Source: Lutraria lutraria
Lineage: Eukaryota > Mollusca > Bivalvia > Venerida > Mactridae
Reading direction: 5' to 3'
Length of the DNA: 64,000 bases
NCBI GenBank assembly: GCA_964023205.1
Contig: OZ026833.1
Coordinates: 260,501-324,500, forward strand
The notes beneath the pieces are model-generated. The model made no database searches. It saw nothing but the letters and a program-made list of their open reading frames with translations, and was not told the DNA's origin. The position numbers and the translations under genes were made by a program. Positions within the stretch are counted from its first letter, which is position 1, and the number at the start of each line of letters is the position of its first letter. This document shows positions 39,401 to 44,500 of this stretch, in pieces.

Positions 39401-41569
39401 TGGGGGTATTCATCACCTTTAGTGATAGTTCTAGTTTCTGTATATAATAGTGTATACAGTAAAACCCCGATTATCCAAAGTTGTTGGGACCGAAAAATTA
39501 CTTCAGATAATCCGGGGTTTCGGATAATCCAGGGTAAGGGAAATCTAGACAATTGTATGAAATTAAGGGAGATCACTCCCTTATACATATGGCGTACTTA
39601 TATCTACATATAATAACAACAAAATTAATGTGTTATAATTCATATTTCATTTACGAAAAAATACATTTTAAGATAAACATATTTAACGTAAAAACAAACG
39701 TATGAGTAGTTTGTACCATTATAAATTTAAAGTTATGAGGATCCCAAAGTGAAACTACGAATACAAATGAATACCCAAACGGTAGCACATGTCATGTTAC
39801 AAAGCACATTAATTCATCGATAAAATGAAATCATGAAATGAAATATACACATGATGTAGAATAAGCACACTGTTTAAATAAATTACAAACAGAAATAAAA
39901 TAAAAATCCAACACAAAGTTTCATTTTATTGCCACAGTCACAAACACGAGCGTCACACAAATCGTTGTCGTCCTAAGATTTCTTAGCTTATTGTGTGTTT
40001 GTATTCATTTTCTGAAAATGGAATGATTTTGAAATTGAGTGTCGGTAATTTATATTGGTCATGTGTAATGTTTGTCAATTTATCAAACTTCGAAAAATAA
40101 AATGAACATTTTTAATGTTGGTTGCTTATTAAAGTGAAATTATGATGCAATTTATAAATCAAGCGAAAAATAAAAGGTGAATGATCTAACCGAGTCTGTA
40201 TTGTAGTAGGCTAATTTTGTTCCCATTACTGCAAACAATGATCCAAACTTACCGGTACAATCCTTTGTTCACAGTGGTTTGATAATTTGTTGTTCACACC
40301 TTTTGACACGTTAAAGAAATCCTACAATGAACTTGTCTGATCGATCAGAGTTAATTGTCGACTTCGGATAACAGTTGTGAAAATACGCGTTCGGATGATT
40401 GTGGGGACCTGTTTATCACTTCGGATAAGTCATGGTATTCGGATTAAACGATTCGGATAATCGAGGTTTATTTACATTGAAATATATAGAGGGAAATTAG
40501 GGACCGAAATTTCATTCCGGATAAGACCAGGTTTTCGGATAATCCGAGTTCGGATAATCGGGGTTTTACTGTATTTCTAATCTTACCAATTATTGTAAAT
40601 CTCTACCTTATACAACTAATAGTATTTATTATTTTTATGTCCCTGTATCGATAGATCGGGGCCTGTTATTTTTGGTCTGTCTGTTTGTACTAAACTTCAA
40701 CCGTGCCTTTAAAATCAAACGGCTTTCACATACAACCATCAAACTTCATATGTTGGTTCCTCATGACAACTTCTACAGAATCTGTGCATTTTAAGGTCAG
40801 TAGGTCAAAGGTCGACCAAAGGGGGCATTGTGTTTCAAAAACATGTACCAGTATTTTTTCTTTTAGAAGTATTGTCATGATATAAATTTAGCCTCTAAAT
40901 TTGGTGTTTTGTAAAATAACACAAATGGTTATGGCTGAAACATGATTTATCTAAAAATGTAAATTTACAGGACAATGTGGCCAGGTGACATGTTTGGTCA
41001 ATCCCACGATGATGATGTACATACATTACTGAATGTTTTCTGTGTTGGTATGGCTGAGAAAAAGTCTGGTAAGTATTATAAAATATTGGCAGCTTATCAA
41101 AGAATAGTAAAATTCTAATATGTTTGGTAGTGTATTATAAAATAGTAAAATGATAATATGATAGGTAGTGTATTTCTCTGTTGGAATCTTTCACTGTGGA
41201 AGAGAATTCACCAAAGTTGTTTCAGCTATGTCATTTTAAGGTAATAAGATGTTTCTAGATTTGTTCATATATCATAAAGTTGATTCTGGTATTTGGAAAC
41301 ATTTATTTTCTACCATTTAAAATTTAGGACATATTGTGTTAGGGTAAACATTAGATCCTAATAAAAGTCACTATAATTATTCTGTATTTTTATCAGTTAA
41401 TATTTTGTGTTTTACAGGTGTTTTTGTGTTGACAAAGTTAGAGTTTGATATTGGCTTACTACACAGTCAGTTACTGGACACTAATCAACAATTGAGGAAT
41501 TGGACATTGTCATCTCCACAAGCTCCTTGTTCAGAAAATCTAGATTTACTTGACTCAAGTACATTATAG
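189..41569 (+). CDS. fry: Furry (FRY/FRYL) orthologue, C-terminal part, 21 exons (gene span; 5' end outside window)
   Basis: Furry proteins are very large scaffolds (about 3000 residues) that bind and activate NDR/Tricornered kinases and act in cell polarity, dendrite patterning and spindle function. The exons in this window encode about 959 residues to a TAG stop at 41567-41569, roughly the last third. The first six exons (to 4257) have the helical, Leu-rich character of the MOR2-PAG1/'cell morphogenesis C-terminal' region. The following exon carries the conserved Furry motif [17 protein letters not shown]. Exons 30080-33569 are Ser/Asp-rich and probably disordered. Exons 35117-41569 form the conserved metazoan C-terminus, with a likely coiled coil in 37835-38034. 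Exon phases agree across all 20 introns, including one AT-AC intron. Two introns are very large: 14.7 kb, which hosts a TLR gene, and 10.7 kb. FRY versus FRYL cannot be decided; invertebrates normally have one gene. Confidence 0.93.
879..989 (+). CDS. fry: fry exon 2 of window
   Basis: The exon has 37 codons ([18 protein letters not shown]...). The acceptor is TTTCAG and the donor GTATGA, phase 0 on both sides. The intron before it (401-878) holds nothing I recognise. Confidence 0.9.
1151..1809. mobile_element. TIR MITE, pogo/Tigger-like ends
   Basis: The left end TACAGTCCAAACTCGTTAT and the right end, reverse-complemented as TACAGTCGAAACTCATTAT, form an imperfect terminal inverted repeat bounded by TA. 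The interior (about 650 bp) repeats 'cgatata' motifs near both ends and has no coding capacity. It fills most of the fry intron 990-1968. Assignment to the Tc1/mariner-pogo group rests on the CAGT termini and TA flank. Confidence 0.65.
1969..2166 (+). CDS. fry: fry exon 3 of window
   Basis: The exon has 66 codons ([20 protein letters not shown]...). The acceptor is TTTCAG and the donor GTACTT, phase 0. Confidence 0.92.
2435..2602 (+). CDS. fry: fry exon 4 of window
   Basis: The exon has 56 codons ([20 protein letters not shown]...). The acceptor is TTACAG and the donor GTAAGT, phase 0. The following intron (2603-3053) shows no other feature. Confidence 0.92.
3054..3194 (+). CDS. fry: fry exon 5 of window
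   Basis: The exon has 47 codons ([20 protein letters not shown]...), ending ...TVSKHVQ. The donor GTATTG at 3195 is followed by tandem copies of this exon's own tail and donor. Confidence 0.92.
3195..3440 (+). repeat. 59-bp tandem duplication of an exon tail plus 5' splice site
   Basis: The last ~40 bp of the preceding exon together with the donor and start of the intron is repeated. Junctions equivalent to CATGTCCAG|GTATTG occur at 3195 (the real donor), 3254 (GT changed to GG), 3313, 3372 and 3431. The unit is not a multiple of three, and each copy begins GTATTGTAA, so use of a later donor would bring in an early stop. Confidence 0.9.
3478..3570. mobile_element. Partial MITE, 'aaaggccaccctt' family
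   Basis: It starts ACAGTCAAACCAGTAAACAA followed by 'aggccacccttgggaaa'. The same motif recurs at 8423 and in a complete copy at 9511-9675. The right part is lost into the adjoining minisatellite. Confidence 0.5.
3571..4079. repeat. 28-bp minisatellite with 20-bp short variants
   Basis: The unit is 'ccatctagtgtattatgtga' plus 'gaggttga', with interspersed copies lacking the last 8 bp. The array stops about 24 bp before the acceptor of the exon at 4104. Confidence 0.9.
4104..4257 (+). CDS. fry: fry exon 6 of window
   Basis: The exon is 154 nt ([20 protein letters not shown]...), phase 0 in and phase 1 out. The acceptor is TTTCAG and the donor GTATCT. Confidence 0.92.
4479..4663 (+). CDS. fry: fry exon 7 of window
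   Basis: The exon is 185 nt. It carries [17 protein letters not shown], a hallmark Furry motif, then a Ser/Thr-rich stretch. The acceptor is TTGTAG and the donor GTAGGC, phase 0 out. The next intron is 14,677 bp. Confidence 0.93.
4678..4915 (-). mobile_element. Fragment of the 'gattatccga' pogo-like MITE
   Basis: It begins TACAGTAAAACCCTGATTAT and matches, in reverse orientation, the right ~240 bp of the elements at 17507-18589 and 39455-40573. The remaining end is missing. From 4915 to 5636 the sequence is AT-rich with no further feature; no clear promoter motif for the TLR gene was identified. Confidence 0.7.
5637..7736 (+). CDS. Toll-like receptor, intronless, nested in a fry intron
   Basis: A 699-residue type I membrane receptor that should sense microbial or endogenous ligands outside the cell and signal through its cytoplasmic TIR domain. 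In order: signal peptide (about 1-22); cysteine N-cap (Cys21, 25, 34); leucine-rich repeats to about 440; a single C-terminal cysteine cap beginning CDC at 444-446; a transmembrane helix about 502-521 ([19 protein letters not shown]); a TIR domain from about 547 (box 1 [10 protein letters not shown]) to about 690. Box 2 reads RDFHAG at 585-590, so the usual BB-loop proline is Ala589. The box 3 'FW' is not recognisable (ELFVTKL). The ATG follows an in-frame TAG at 5631, so the start is well fixed. There is no frameshift or internal stop, and the gene lies on the same strand as fry. The single-cysteine-cap layout suits the vertebrate-like TLR class, but no orthologue can be named. Confidence 0.95.
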   Translation: MNGPSFILWIVLEVSMVNQVCGTGCRFYGEVANCDNANLTYIPEIPGYIKFLDFSDNKLGDVTSDTFRHIERPEDMKRILLKSNRIVNISEHAFRMFENLWSLDLSGNRINIDDMKHLLVQLSRENRLNALYLEYMGSEAIRDETFSLLNMSPASYLDLKYNSIDRFTVDTLNRLKNLTELVLDHNNIYEFKLPEMKSLITLRISFNKLFAVPNFCSEISSMVSLTMNLERLFLNYNHIVTITNETFRCLPNLKELKLKCNLINNYPRMLLSNNLKIDVLDLQDNVGYNIKIHPFAFSSNTLHVLRIGVNSHASELFESIPDTFKGIPELHTLKIDYIKMNYLTNTDVSDLFSPLTNLYSIECYDCQLNCDLRSILKNKPFLTKVELDGNLIQNIAPGTFSANASIRKLLLRRNKIGSISTDAMPISFLNNLIELRLSLNPFICDCNLTWFINWLKTADKSQLKYYPEQYKCSSPAKWANKELQEVHFSYLECHPFSTIEWVGMIGGPTVFIIIVLAVVLYRNRWNIKHHIYLMRRRKEYTPLDSNVYEYDAFVAYSNTESKWIKHVLVPMLEGEFNLKVCVHDRDFHAGTFINDNIVERMKESKRIILVLSNTFANSDWCMFELKVAHSMHIEENVDVIAIMFEDLLGRNINNSLRVLLESTTYLEWTTVAAGHELFVTKLKDSFMEGNIRQYMHAVE
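7719..7798 (+). repeat. 40-bp direct duplication across the TLR stop codon
   Basis: The segment beginning ATGCATGCTGTTGAATGACA (7719) is repeated with few changes from 7759. The first copy contains the stop codon and the second is in the 3' UTR. No AATAAA was found within several hundred bases downstream. Confidence 0.8.
8095..9060 (+). pseudogene. Possible decayed MADF/Myb-SANT-like transposon-associated gene
   Basis: Around 8250-8272 the + strand reads RYYIGGGE before a GTAAGT. After TTATTGCAG (8825) it reads [13 protein letters not shown], then, one base out of frame, [20 protein letters not shown] Trp/Tyr/Phe-Asp followed by '(M/I)F..(D/R)P' resembles the C-terminal part of Myb/SANT-like DNA-binding domains found beside Harbinger transposases. 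A frameshift and early stops make it non-functional. The family assignment is a visual guess. A partial 'aaggctatcctt' MITE lies at about 8423. Confidence 0.25.
9511..9675. mobile_element. 165-bp MITE, complete
   Basis: It is bounded by TACAGTCAAGACTTTGAACT and, on the other side, CGGAGGTTTGACAGTA; the ends are imperfect inverted repeats with TA at both borders. It has no coding capacity and shares its family with fragments at 3478 and 8423. Confidence 0.6.
9676..11020. other. AT-rich intron sequence without a supported gene
   Basis: Long AT-rich stretch inside the fry intron. A minus-strand open stretch at 10505-10771 ([20 protein letters not shown]) has protein-like composition, but I recognise no family and it is short. 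Nothing else is supported. Confidence 0.5.
11034..11100 (-). mobile_element. tRNA-Ala-like SINE head
   Basis: The minus strand shows an A-box-like TAGCTCCGAGTTAGTAGAGC, an anticodon-loop-like CATGCAA and a B box GTTCGAGTCCC. The anticodon stem has mismatches, and the sequence continues into non-tRNA DNA ending 'ttttttcctcc', so it is read as a SINE, not a working tRNA gene. Confidence 0.6.
11325..11400 (-). mobile_element. tRNA-Ala-like SINE head, second copy
   Basis: The minus strand shows TCTGACTTGCAAGCAGG, a well-paired anticodon arm with a TGC anticodon, and B box GGTTCGAGCCCC. It has the same orientation and flanking texture (a 'cctccgt'-type tail) as the copy 290 bp away. The A-box side is degraded. 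A run of 17 C follows on the + strand at about 11541. Confidence 0.6.
12305..12350 (-). pseudogene. Inverted remnant of a TLR gene 3' end
   Basis: Read on the minus strand, this segment matches the last codons and stop of the TLR at 7736 at 44 of 46 positions (ATGGAAGGGAATATCCGCC...). Weaker similarity to the TLR 3' flank continues to about 12110. No similarity to the upstream TIR-coding part was seen, so only the end of a paralogue or copy survives. Confidence 0.7.
13076..13151. repeat. Hairpin: 18-bp inverted repeat
   Basis: The arms CGAGGGCTCAACGCAACA (13076-13093) and TGTTGCGCTGAGCCCTCG (13134-13151) pair with one mismatch around a 40-bp loop. Flanking 'gtaaatata' and 'tatatttatgtatttac' extend the symmetry weakly, suggesting a foldback MITE. 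Confidence 0.7.
13359..13504. mobile_element. 146-bp MITE of the 'cagtacaacctctcc' family
   Basis: It starts TACAGTACAACCTCTCCAGA and ends TTTTGCACTGTA. It is the same family as the element at 59310-59491, which has the full inverted repeat. TA borders suggest a Tc1/mariner-pogo origin. From 13505 to 14575 the intron is AT-rich and featureless. Confidence 0.65.
14576..15290. mobile_element. 715-bp MITE with long terminal inverted repeats
   Basis: The left end TACTGTATACGTCTTAATAT is mirrored at the right end by TTAAAGACGTATACAGTA. Subterminal 'ttggcg' and 'cgccaa' motifs also face each other. There is no open reading frame of note. Confidence 0.75.
15691..16711 (-). mobile_element. Hairpin-ended dispersed element with ~161-bp internal tandem units (pearl/Helentron-like)
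   Basis: One end is the hairpin AGCTCACCTGATTCATCAGG|TGAGCT. The other reads, on the minus strand, GAACAAGAGGGCCACATTGG|CCCTTTATCGCTCACCTGAG. The core has about five units of ~161 bp beginning 'ttgtttacac' at 15754, 15915, 16076, 16238 and 16399. Its termini match those of the elements at 27591, 55579 and 57677, but the core is different. Terminal hairpins plus a satellite-like core are known from bivalve pearl elements, often considered non-autonomous Helitron relatives; class assignment here is inference. Confidence 0.75.
16711..17330 (-). pseudogene. Decayed mariner-family transposase
   Basis: Minus-strand fragments in several frames line up in the order of a mariner transposase: [20 protein letters not shown], a helix-turn-helix part [11 protein letters not shown]...[14 protein letters not shown] (with the first catalytic Asp), and [18 protein letters not shown]. 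Several frameshifts and stops separate them, so the gene is dead. Terminal repeats were not identified. This is a remnant inside the fry intron. Confidence 0.75.
17507..18589 (+). mobile_element. 1.08-kb pogo/Tigger-like non-autonomous DNA transposon
   Basis: The ends are TAGTAAAACCCCGATTATCC and, mirrored, GGATAATACGGATTTTACTGTA; subterminal 'ggataatcc' motifs are repeated. It matches the element at 39455-40573 along its length. No intact transposase was seen; the minus ORF at 17791-18111 is not recognisable. Confidence 0.75.
18590..19340. other. Intron end, possible degraded dispersed repeat
   Basis: Between the MITE and the exon, phrases such as 'gaccaagtttgatattagccagatcacc' and 'gaattatggctcttgac' around 18990-19110 resemble the cores of the hairpin-ended elements but are too decayed to classify. 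Nothing else is seen. Confidence 0.35.
19341..19412 (+). CDS. fry: fry exon 8 of window
   Basis: The exon has 24 codons ([20 protein letters not shown]...). The acceptor is TTACAG and the donor GTAAGT, phase 0. It is flanked by the two largest introns of the gene (14.7 and 10.7 kb). Confidence 0.9.
19413..20666. other. Intron sequence, no feature supported
   Basis: Unique AT-rich intron. Short open stretches here (e.g. 19618-19863) have no recognisable domain and no splice context. Confidence 0.5.
20667..22044 (+). mobile_element. Hairpin-ended element with ~167-bp internal tandem units
   Basis: It starts with ATACCCCCAGATATGAAATA|TATGGGGGCTATA (a hairpin), then 'gacggtcggtcggtcgg'. The core units contain 'cagtatatacaataggcaaattttgtc' at about 20912, 21080, 21248 and 21414. 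It ends ATCTGGGGGTATTCATCACC then 'tttagtgatagttctagtt', with a second hairpin. ATACCCCCAGAT and ATCTGGGGGTAT are also an exact 12-bp inverted repeat. The second copy is at 38060. Confidence 0.8.
22480..23080 (+). repeat. 36-37-bp purine-rich minisatellite
   Basis: Degenerate units of the type 'gaatgagagggatattcag' plus 'aagagatgtaagagaggt' (37 bp), later 36 bp with 'gttcaaaagagactaag'. The + strand is almost pure purine for ~600 bp and remains purine-biased to about 23400. Confidence 0.85.
23400..24246. other. Intron sequence, no feature supported
   Basis: AT-rich unique sequence between two minisatellites. No coding, RNA or transposon signal was recognised. Confidence 0.5.
24247..27019 (+). 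repeat. 44-bp satellite-like array, 63 copies with higher-order structure
   Basis: The unit is GGTATAAGYCAATGTCTACA, 'acatgytgtccctacagctg' and a final GATTG or GGTGG variant; 2773 bp equals 63 x 44. In the left third the GATTG and GGTGG variants largely alternate, giving 88-bp dimers; in the right third nearly all units are GGTGG with 'gttgtcc'. Open stretches in the array are by-products. It lies in the 10.7-kb fry intron. Confidence 0.95.
27020..27590. other. Intron sequence, no feature supported
   Basis: Unique intron DNA. At 27081-27130 an 'attggtcaa...accaatca' segment resembles short pieces at 37307 and 44186. Confidence 0.4.
27591..28752 (+). mobile_element. Hairpin-ended element with ~145-bp internal tandem units, copy A
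   Basis: It starts GAACAAGAGGGCCAAGATGG|CCCTATATCGCTCA (a GGGCC/GGCCC hairpin) and ends AGCTCACTTTGTCAC...ATGTGAGCTAAAAAT (an AGCTCAC/GTGAGCT hairpin). The core units contain 'aagatttgacct' at about 27799, 27947, 28089 and 28237, with 'gacctagtttttgacccc'. It is nearly identical to the copy at 57677-58821. Minus-strand open stretches inside are by-products. Confidence 0.85.
29405..29843. mobile_element. 439-bp hAT-type MITE with 8-bp target-site duplication
   Basis: The identical octamer ATTCTCAT flanks the element at 29397-29404 and 29844-29851. The terminal inverted repeats are TAGTGTTGTAAAATCGG and, mirrored, TAGTGATGTAACGATAATCG. 8-bp duplications and TAGTG-type ends are typical of hAT transposons. 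No transposase is present. Confidence 0.85.
30080..30170 (+). CDS. fry: fry exon 9 of window
   Basis: The exon is 91 nt ([20 protein letters not shown]...), phase 0 in and phase 1 out. The acceptor is TTCTAG and the donor GTATGT. It is Ser-rich. Confidence 0.88.
30613..30922 (+). repeat. 62-bp minisatellite, 5 copies
   Basis: Copies of 'atttattgtagtattttact' plus 42 further bases begin at 30613, 30675, 30737, 30799 and 30861 and are almost identical, which points to recent amplification. The flank 30171-30612 shows nothing else. Confidence 0.92.
31043..31704 (+). repeat. 28-bp minisatellite abutting a 3' splice site, ~24 copies
   Basis: The unit is 'ttatattttatcattgtatg' plus TCYGGTTG. The array ends 9 bp before the acceptor CAG at 31711-31713, and its last T-rich unit forms the polypyrimidine tract. 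As 28 is not a multiple of 3 and the unit lacks stops in this strand, all three frames stay open, producing long repetitive open stretches. Confidence 0.93.
31714..31811 (+). CDS. fry: fry exon 10 of window
   Basis: The exon is 98 nt ([20 protein letters not shown]..., ending EYEAEYD), phase 1 in and phase 0 out. The acceptor is ATTTCAG and the donor GTAAGT. Confidence 0.9.
32191..32394 (+). CDS. fry: fry exon 11 of window
   Basis: The exon has 68 codons ([20 protein letters not shown]..., ending TLSGRE). It is Ser/Pro/Asp-rich and probably disordered, with basic-Ser motifs (RRHSF) of kinase-site type. The donor GTAAGA starts an array of copies of itself. Confidence 0.9.
32395..32690 (+). 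repeat. 32-bp tandem array of exon tail plus 5' splice site, 10 donors
   Basis: GGGAGGGAG|GTAAGA recurs every 32 bp: the true donor at 32395, then 32427, 32459 (variant GGCAG|GTAAGA), 32491, 32523, 32555, 32587, 32619, 32651 and 32683. Each copy also contains 'agacactctctgg' from the exon. The unit is not a multiple of three and carries an in-frame stop one copy downstream. Confidence 0.93.
32841..32965 (+). CDS. fry: fry exon 12 of window
   Basis: The exon is 125 nt ([20 protein letters not shown]...), phase 0 in and phase 2 out. The acceptor is TTTCAG and the donor GTAAGT. Confidence 0.88.
33347..33569 (+). CDS. fry: fry exon 13 of window
   Basis: The exon is 223 nt ([20 protein letters not shown]..., then [20 protein letters not shown], ending LFPKLYR), phase 2 in and phase 0 out. 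The structured C-terminal region starts in its second half. Confidence 0.92.
33846..34973. mobile_element. 1.13-kb MITE flanked by TTAA
   Basis: The inverted termini GGGTGATCACTCGTGA and, mirrored, GGGTGATCACTCATGA are flanked by TTAA on both sides (33842-33845 and 34974-34977). A TTAA target duplication is the signature of piggyBac-type transposition. The interior is AT-rich and non-coding. It occupies most of the fry intron 33570-35116. Confidence 0.75.
35117..35207 (+). CDS. fry: fry exon 14 of window
   Basis: The exon is 91 nt ([20 protein letters not shown]..., ending IGAQL plus one base). The acceptor is TTTCAG. There is no GT donor in the right phase; it is followed by ATATCCTTT, a U12-type AT-AC donor. 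Confidence 0.9.
35208..35497 (+). other. U12-type AT-AC intron in fry
   Basis: The intron begins ATATCCTTT, matching the minor-spliceosome donor consensus exactly. It ends TATAC, preceded by ACCTTAACTT (35481-35490), which fits the U12 branch-site consensus about 10 nt from the end. Joining at these borders keeps the frame ([20 protein letters not shown]). No AG lies near the downstream border, so a GT-AG alternative is not available. Confidence 0.93.
35498..35562 (+). CDS. fry: fry exon 15 of window
   Basis: The exon is 65 nt ([20 protein letters not shown]), phase 1 in and phase 0 out. It is reached through an AC 3' splice site; the donor is GTAAGG. Confidence 0.92.
35915..36013 (+). CDS. 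fry: fry exon 16 of window
   Basis: The exon has 33 codons ([20 protein letters not shown]...). The acceptor is TTACAG and the donor GTAAGC, phase 0. The next intron (36014-36574) has no other feature. Confidence 0.9.
36575..36658 (+). CDS. fry: fry exon 17 of window
   Basis: The exon has 28 codons ([20 protein letters not shown]...). The acceptor is GTGTAG and the donor GTATGT, phase 0. Confidence 0.88.
36684..36755 (+). repeat. 14-bp microsatellite-like array
   Basis: About five copies of 'tatatacaatttac' lie a short way downstream of the exon's 5' splice site. Confidence 0.85.
37147..37257 (+). CDS. fry: fry exon 18 of window
   Basis: The exon has 37 codons ([20 protein letters not shown]...), helical and Leu-rich. 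The acceptor is TTATAG and the donor GTTTGT, phase 0. The intron 37258-37834 has no recognised element. Confidence 0.92.
37835..38034 (+). CDS. fry: fry exon 19 of window
   Basis: The exon is 200 nt ([20 protein letters not shown]...), probably coiled coil at its start, then [20 protein letters not shown]. Phase 0 in and phase 2 out; the donor is GTTTGT. Confidence 0.92.
38060..39436 (+). mobile_element. Hairpin-ended element, second copy of the 'atacccccagat' family
   Basis: It is collinear with and highly similar to 20667-22044, with the same ATACCCCCAGAT/ATCTGGGGGTAT inverted ends and internal ~167-bp units. It starts 25 bp after the fry donor at 38035. Confidence 0.82.
39455..40573 (+). 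mobile_element. 1.12-kb pogo/Tigger-like non-autonomous transposon, second copy
   Basis: The ends TACAGTAAAACCCCGATTAT and, mirrored, ATAATCGGGGTTTTACTGTA form a near-perfect inverted repeat with TA borders. The interior matches 17507-18589. It begins 18 bp after the preceding hairpin-ended element. Confidence 0.82.
40636..40880 (+). mobile_element. 5' fragment of a 'cgataggtcgggg' hairpin-ended element
   Basis: It begins 'tatgtccctgtatcgatagatcggggcc', then 'ctgtctgtttgtactaaactt' and 'ttaaggtcagtaggtcaaaggtcgacc'. The same family occurs, reversed, at 57000-57402. Confidence 0.55.
40971..41068 (+). CDS. fry: fry exon 20 of window
   Basis: The exon is 98 nt ([20 protein letters not shown]...), phase 2 in and phase 1 out. 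The acceptor is TTACAG and the donor GTAAGT. Confidence 0.92.
41418..41569 (+). CDS. fry: fry last coding exon
   Basis: The exon reads [20 protein letters not shown]... to the stop TAG at 41567-41569. Phase 1 in; the acceptor is TTACAG. Confidence 0.9.
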
Positions 41570-44500
41570 TATTAAACATCAGTGTTTATATAAATAGTAA
41601 ATATTTCTATTTTACTGATGTGGAGTTAATGATGTATTTGTATGTTAAAACAATGAAATGTAAAATTTTGGCGATTTTTGTTTTACATCTTGATGATGCT
41701 TTAATTTTATTTGCAAAGCATGTATGTGTAAGTACTTAGCAATAACACCTTTTTTAAAAAAGTGATATTATTTAAAATACAGTCAATATGAAAGAATGTC
41801 TGACCTTAATCTTAAGCTATATTTTGCATGATGTCCAGTAAAATTTAGACAATTTCTTACCCTCACATGCAATGAAATTCCTTTTATTTTTGGTGAAGAT
41901 TTAAGTAAAGTTTATTTTGTAGACTTGTAAATTTGATCTAGTCTAGTAATGTTTTCAAGTTTGTCAGTTCTCTGTGTCCAGTAATAGTTTAATGTCTGTC
42001 ACCTACCCTGAAGATAAGTGTTGTATTGTAGCATACATATATTTTATTGTTACATTTAGGATTATTAGATATAAATGTTAGAGACAACGAATATCATATT
42101 ATGTATAACACAGATTTTTTTCTCATTTGCCATTCTTATCCATGTCTGTTTAGTTTAATAGGAATGTGTCTGTATCTAGAAAGAACATTGATACAGATAT
42201 CCTGATATAATGATATCACATCATTATACAAATAAACAATTCACTGATAGCCCTATCATGAACACTCATAATAACTTACAGTTTTCTCTCTCAGATTACT
42301 GTTGATATTCTATGTGCTATCTTTGTTACCATTTTTGTGTGTGCTTTTATTGTCTTTAATTGTTAATATTTAAGTCCTTTCTATACTAAACAAATCTTCC
42401 AATGCATTTCTATATTTCTTTATATTTTCTTCATTTATCATTTAATTCAAATAAAATTTGCAGAAAATGTTACACAGCAAGCAATCTAATCAAAACAATG
42501 TGTATTGACAAAATGTGTCACATAATTACGCGGCTAATCGCCAATAAGCTGTTAAACGCTCGAGTGCGTGCACGATTTGCACGTGCAATTCGATAAATTA
42601 AAATAAATATAAAATCACCCGTTAACGTTTATTTATCACTTTAGCAATTGATTTTGTGACCACTAGGTCGTAATTATGCCAAGAATCAGCCTCGAAAATC
42701 GTGCATGTGCGATTGGTCTACTCCAGGCTTGAATACAGCCAAGAAACCTACAGGAAATTACCATAGCGATTCAGCAGGAATTGAACAATATTCCTATGCA
42801 TTCTATCCGACGCCTTATTTGGTCAATGAGTCGCGCTCTTGTTAAATTGCGGTCAGTGGTTATACCAGATATTTACAGAATTTGTGGAAAAATGTCACTT
42901 TATAAATCACAAGTAACTGACCTAAATTGGATATGATAAGTTGTTTGTTAAGTTTTCGTTAAGTTTTACTTATGCAAACTGTTAACAGATGGTTATGTGA
43001 CATGTATGCATAATATCATTTATTTGATAATAATATTGATTAAAACATTGATCATCATATACAACTGTTACAGTGTGTTGGAAGTTTTGTTTAGTACATG
43101 TATATCAATTTACTAATATGAAAGTCTTTAGAAAGATACAATTTTTCATTTAGCCACAAATTTCATGTATTTGATGTATTAATGATATTTTTATTCTGTT
43201 AAAATGAACAGAATTTTATGATGTGGCTCACTTGCTGTTAAATTATTGTATCAATATTGGCTTACAAAGTTATAGCTACTACAGTATTGTTTGGGACCAT
43301 TTTAACATACTCATTTTGATGTAAAAATTACATTCTGTCACTGTCATCTGTCTCTCATTTTTTATCTTTCATTTTAACGCTGTATAAAATATGTTTGTGC
43401 TTTGTTTAAATCATTCTTTCATTTAATATTTCTTTTCTATGTCTCAATTATATATTTTCAGTATGTTTATTTTCACCATGCATTATAAGATGTAAGTAAA
43501 AATCAGCATGTTTTCATCTTTTATAGTTCATAATCTTTTATTAACTTTCTAAGCTTGGATTTATGGCCTCTTGTGAACAAAGGCCACACTGTACATATTT
43601 ATTTACATAATTGATCCAATATTCCTGAATAAAGACTGTACAGTCTTCCATCTTTTGTGGCCATATTTATTGAGATTGACTGTATTTAAATAACTTGTTC
43701 AACCTAGTATTGCAGATAGATTTTTTTCTATAAATAAAAAGGTTGTATAAGTATTTCATTAAGATTATGAATAATTATAATTGTTCAATTTTTTACGGGA
43801 TATTTTCTTAGTCATGAATGATACTTACAGACAATAATAGATTAATCTCATAATAATTTATTATTGTTTACATTATAATAATGTAAGCTTAATTGTTTCA
43901 ATTTTAGTTATTGACATGGATAATTAACATTTATATATCCATACATCTTCTGATTCTGTTCATATGGAATTGGTTGTGGGAAATCTTAAAATGTGTTTCA
44001 TAAAACATGCTATATTGGCAGTACTCTGAAATCCTCCTAAAATTCTTATTTTTATAAGAATTGTGTATTATAACTTATGTATTTAATTAATGTTTAATTA
44101 TGTATTTATGTAAGTCAGTTATCCCATCAGTTATGTTTATTATTATTTCTTTGTATAATTACAGATCTGTCTTTGTTCTGGTCTCTGATTGGTTAGGGTA
44201 AAAAATATAGATTAATCAACCAATCACAAGGCTTCATTCTTTGATTGGTTCTAAGTTTTAGGACTGTAATAACATGGTGAATTTCAAAAGTTGGAATTAC
44301 AAATTTTGTTTTCATTTGTCTAAGTTATTTACAGGTGTGTCAATTAAAGTAATTAAAGTAAAGATGCTTCATTATCAGATTGCTCTGTAGACATTGTTAT
44401 ACGACCCCTTTTTGTATGACCCCTTTTTATAACGTATTGAATTTCTGTTCTTTGATATTGTTTGAGATTATAATACTTAGAAATCACGCAATTTTGTATT

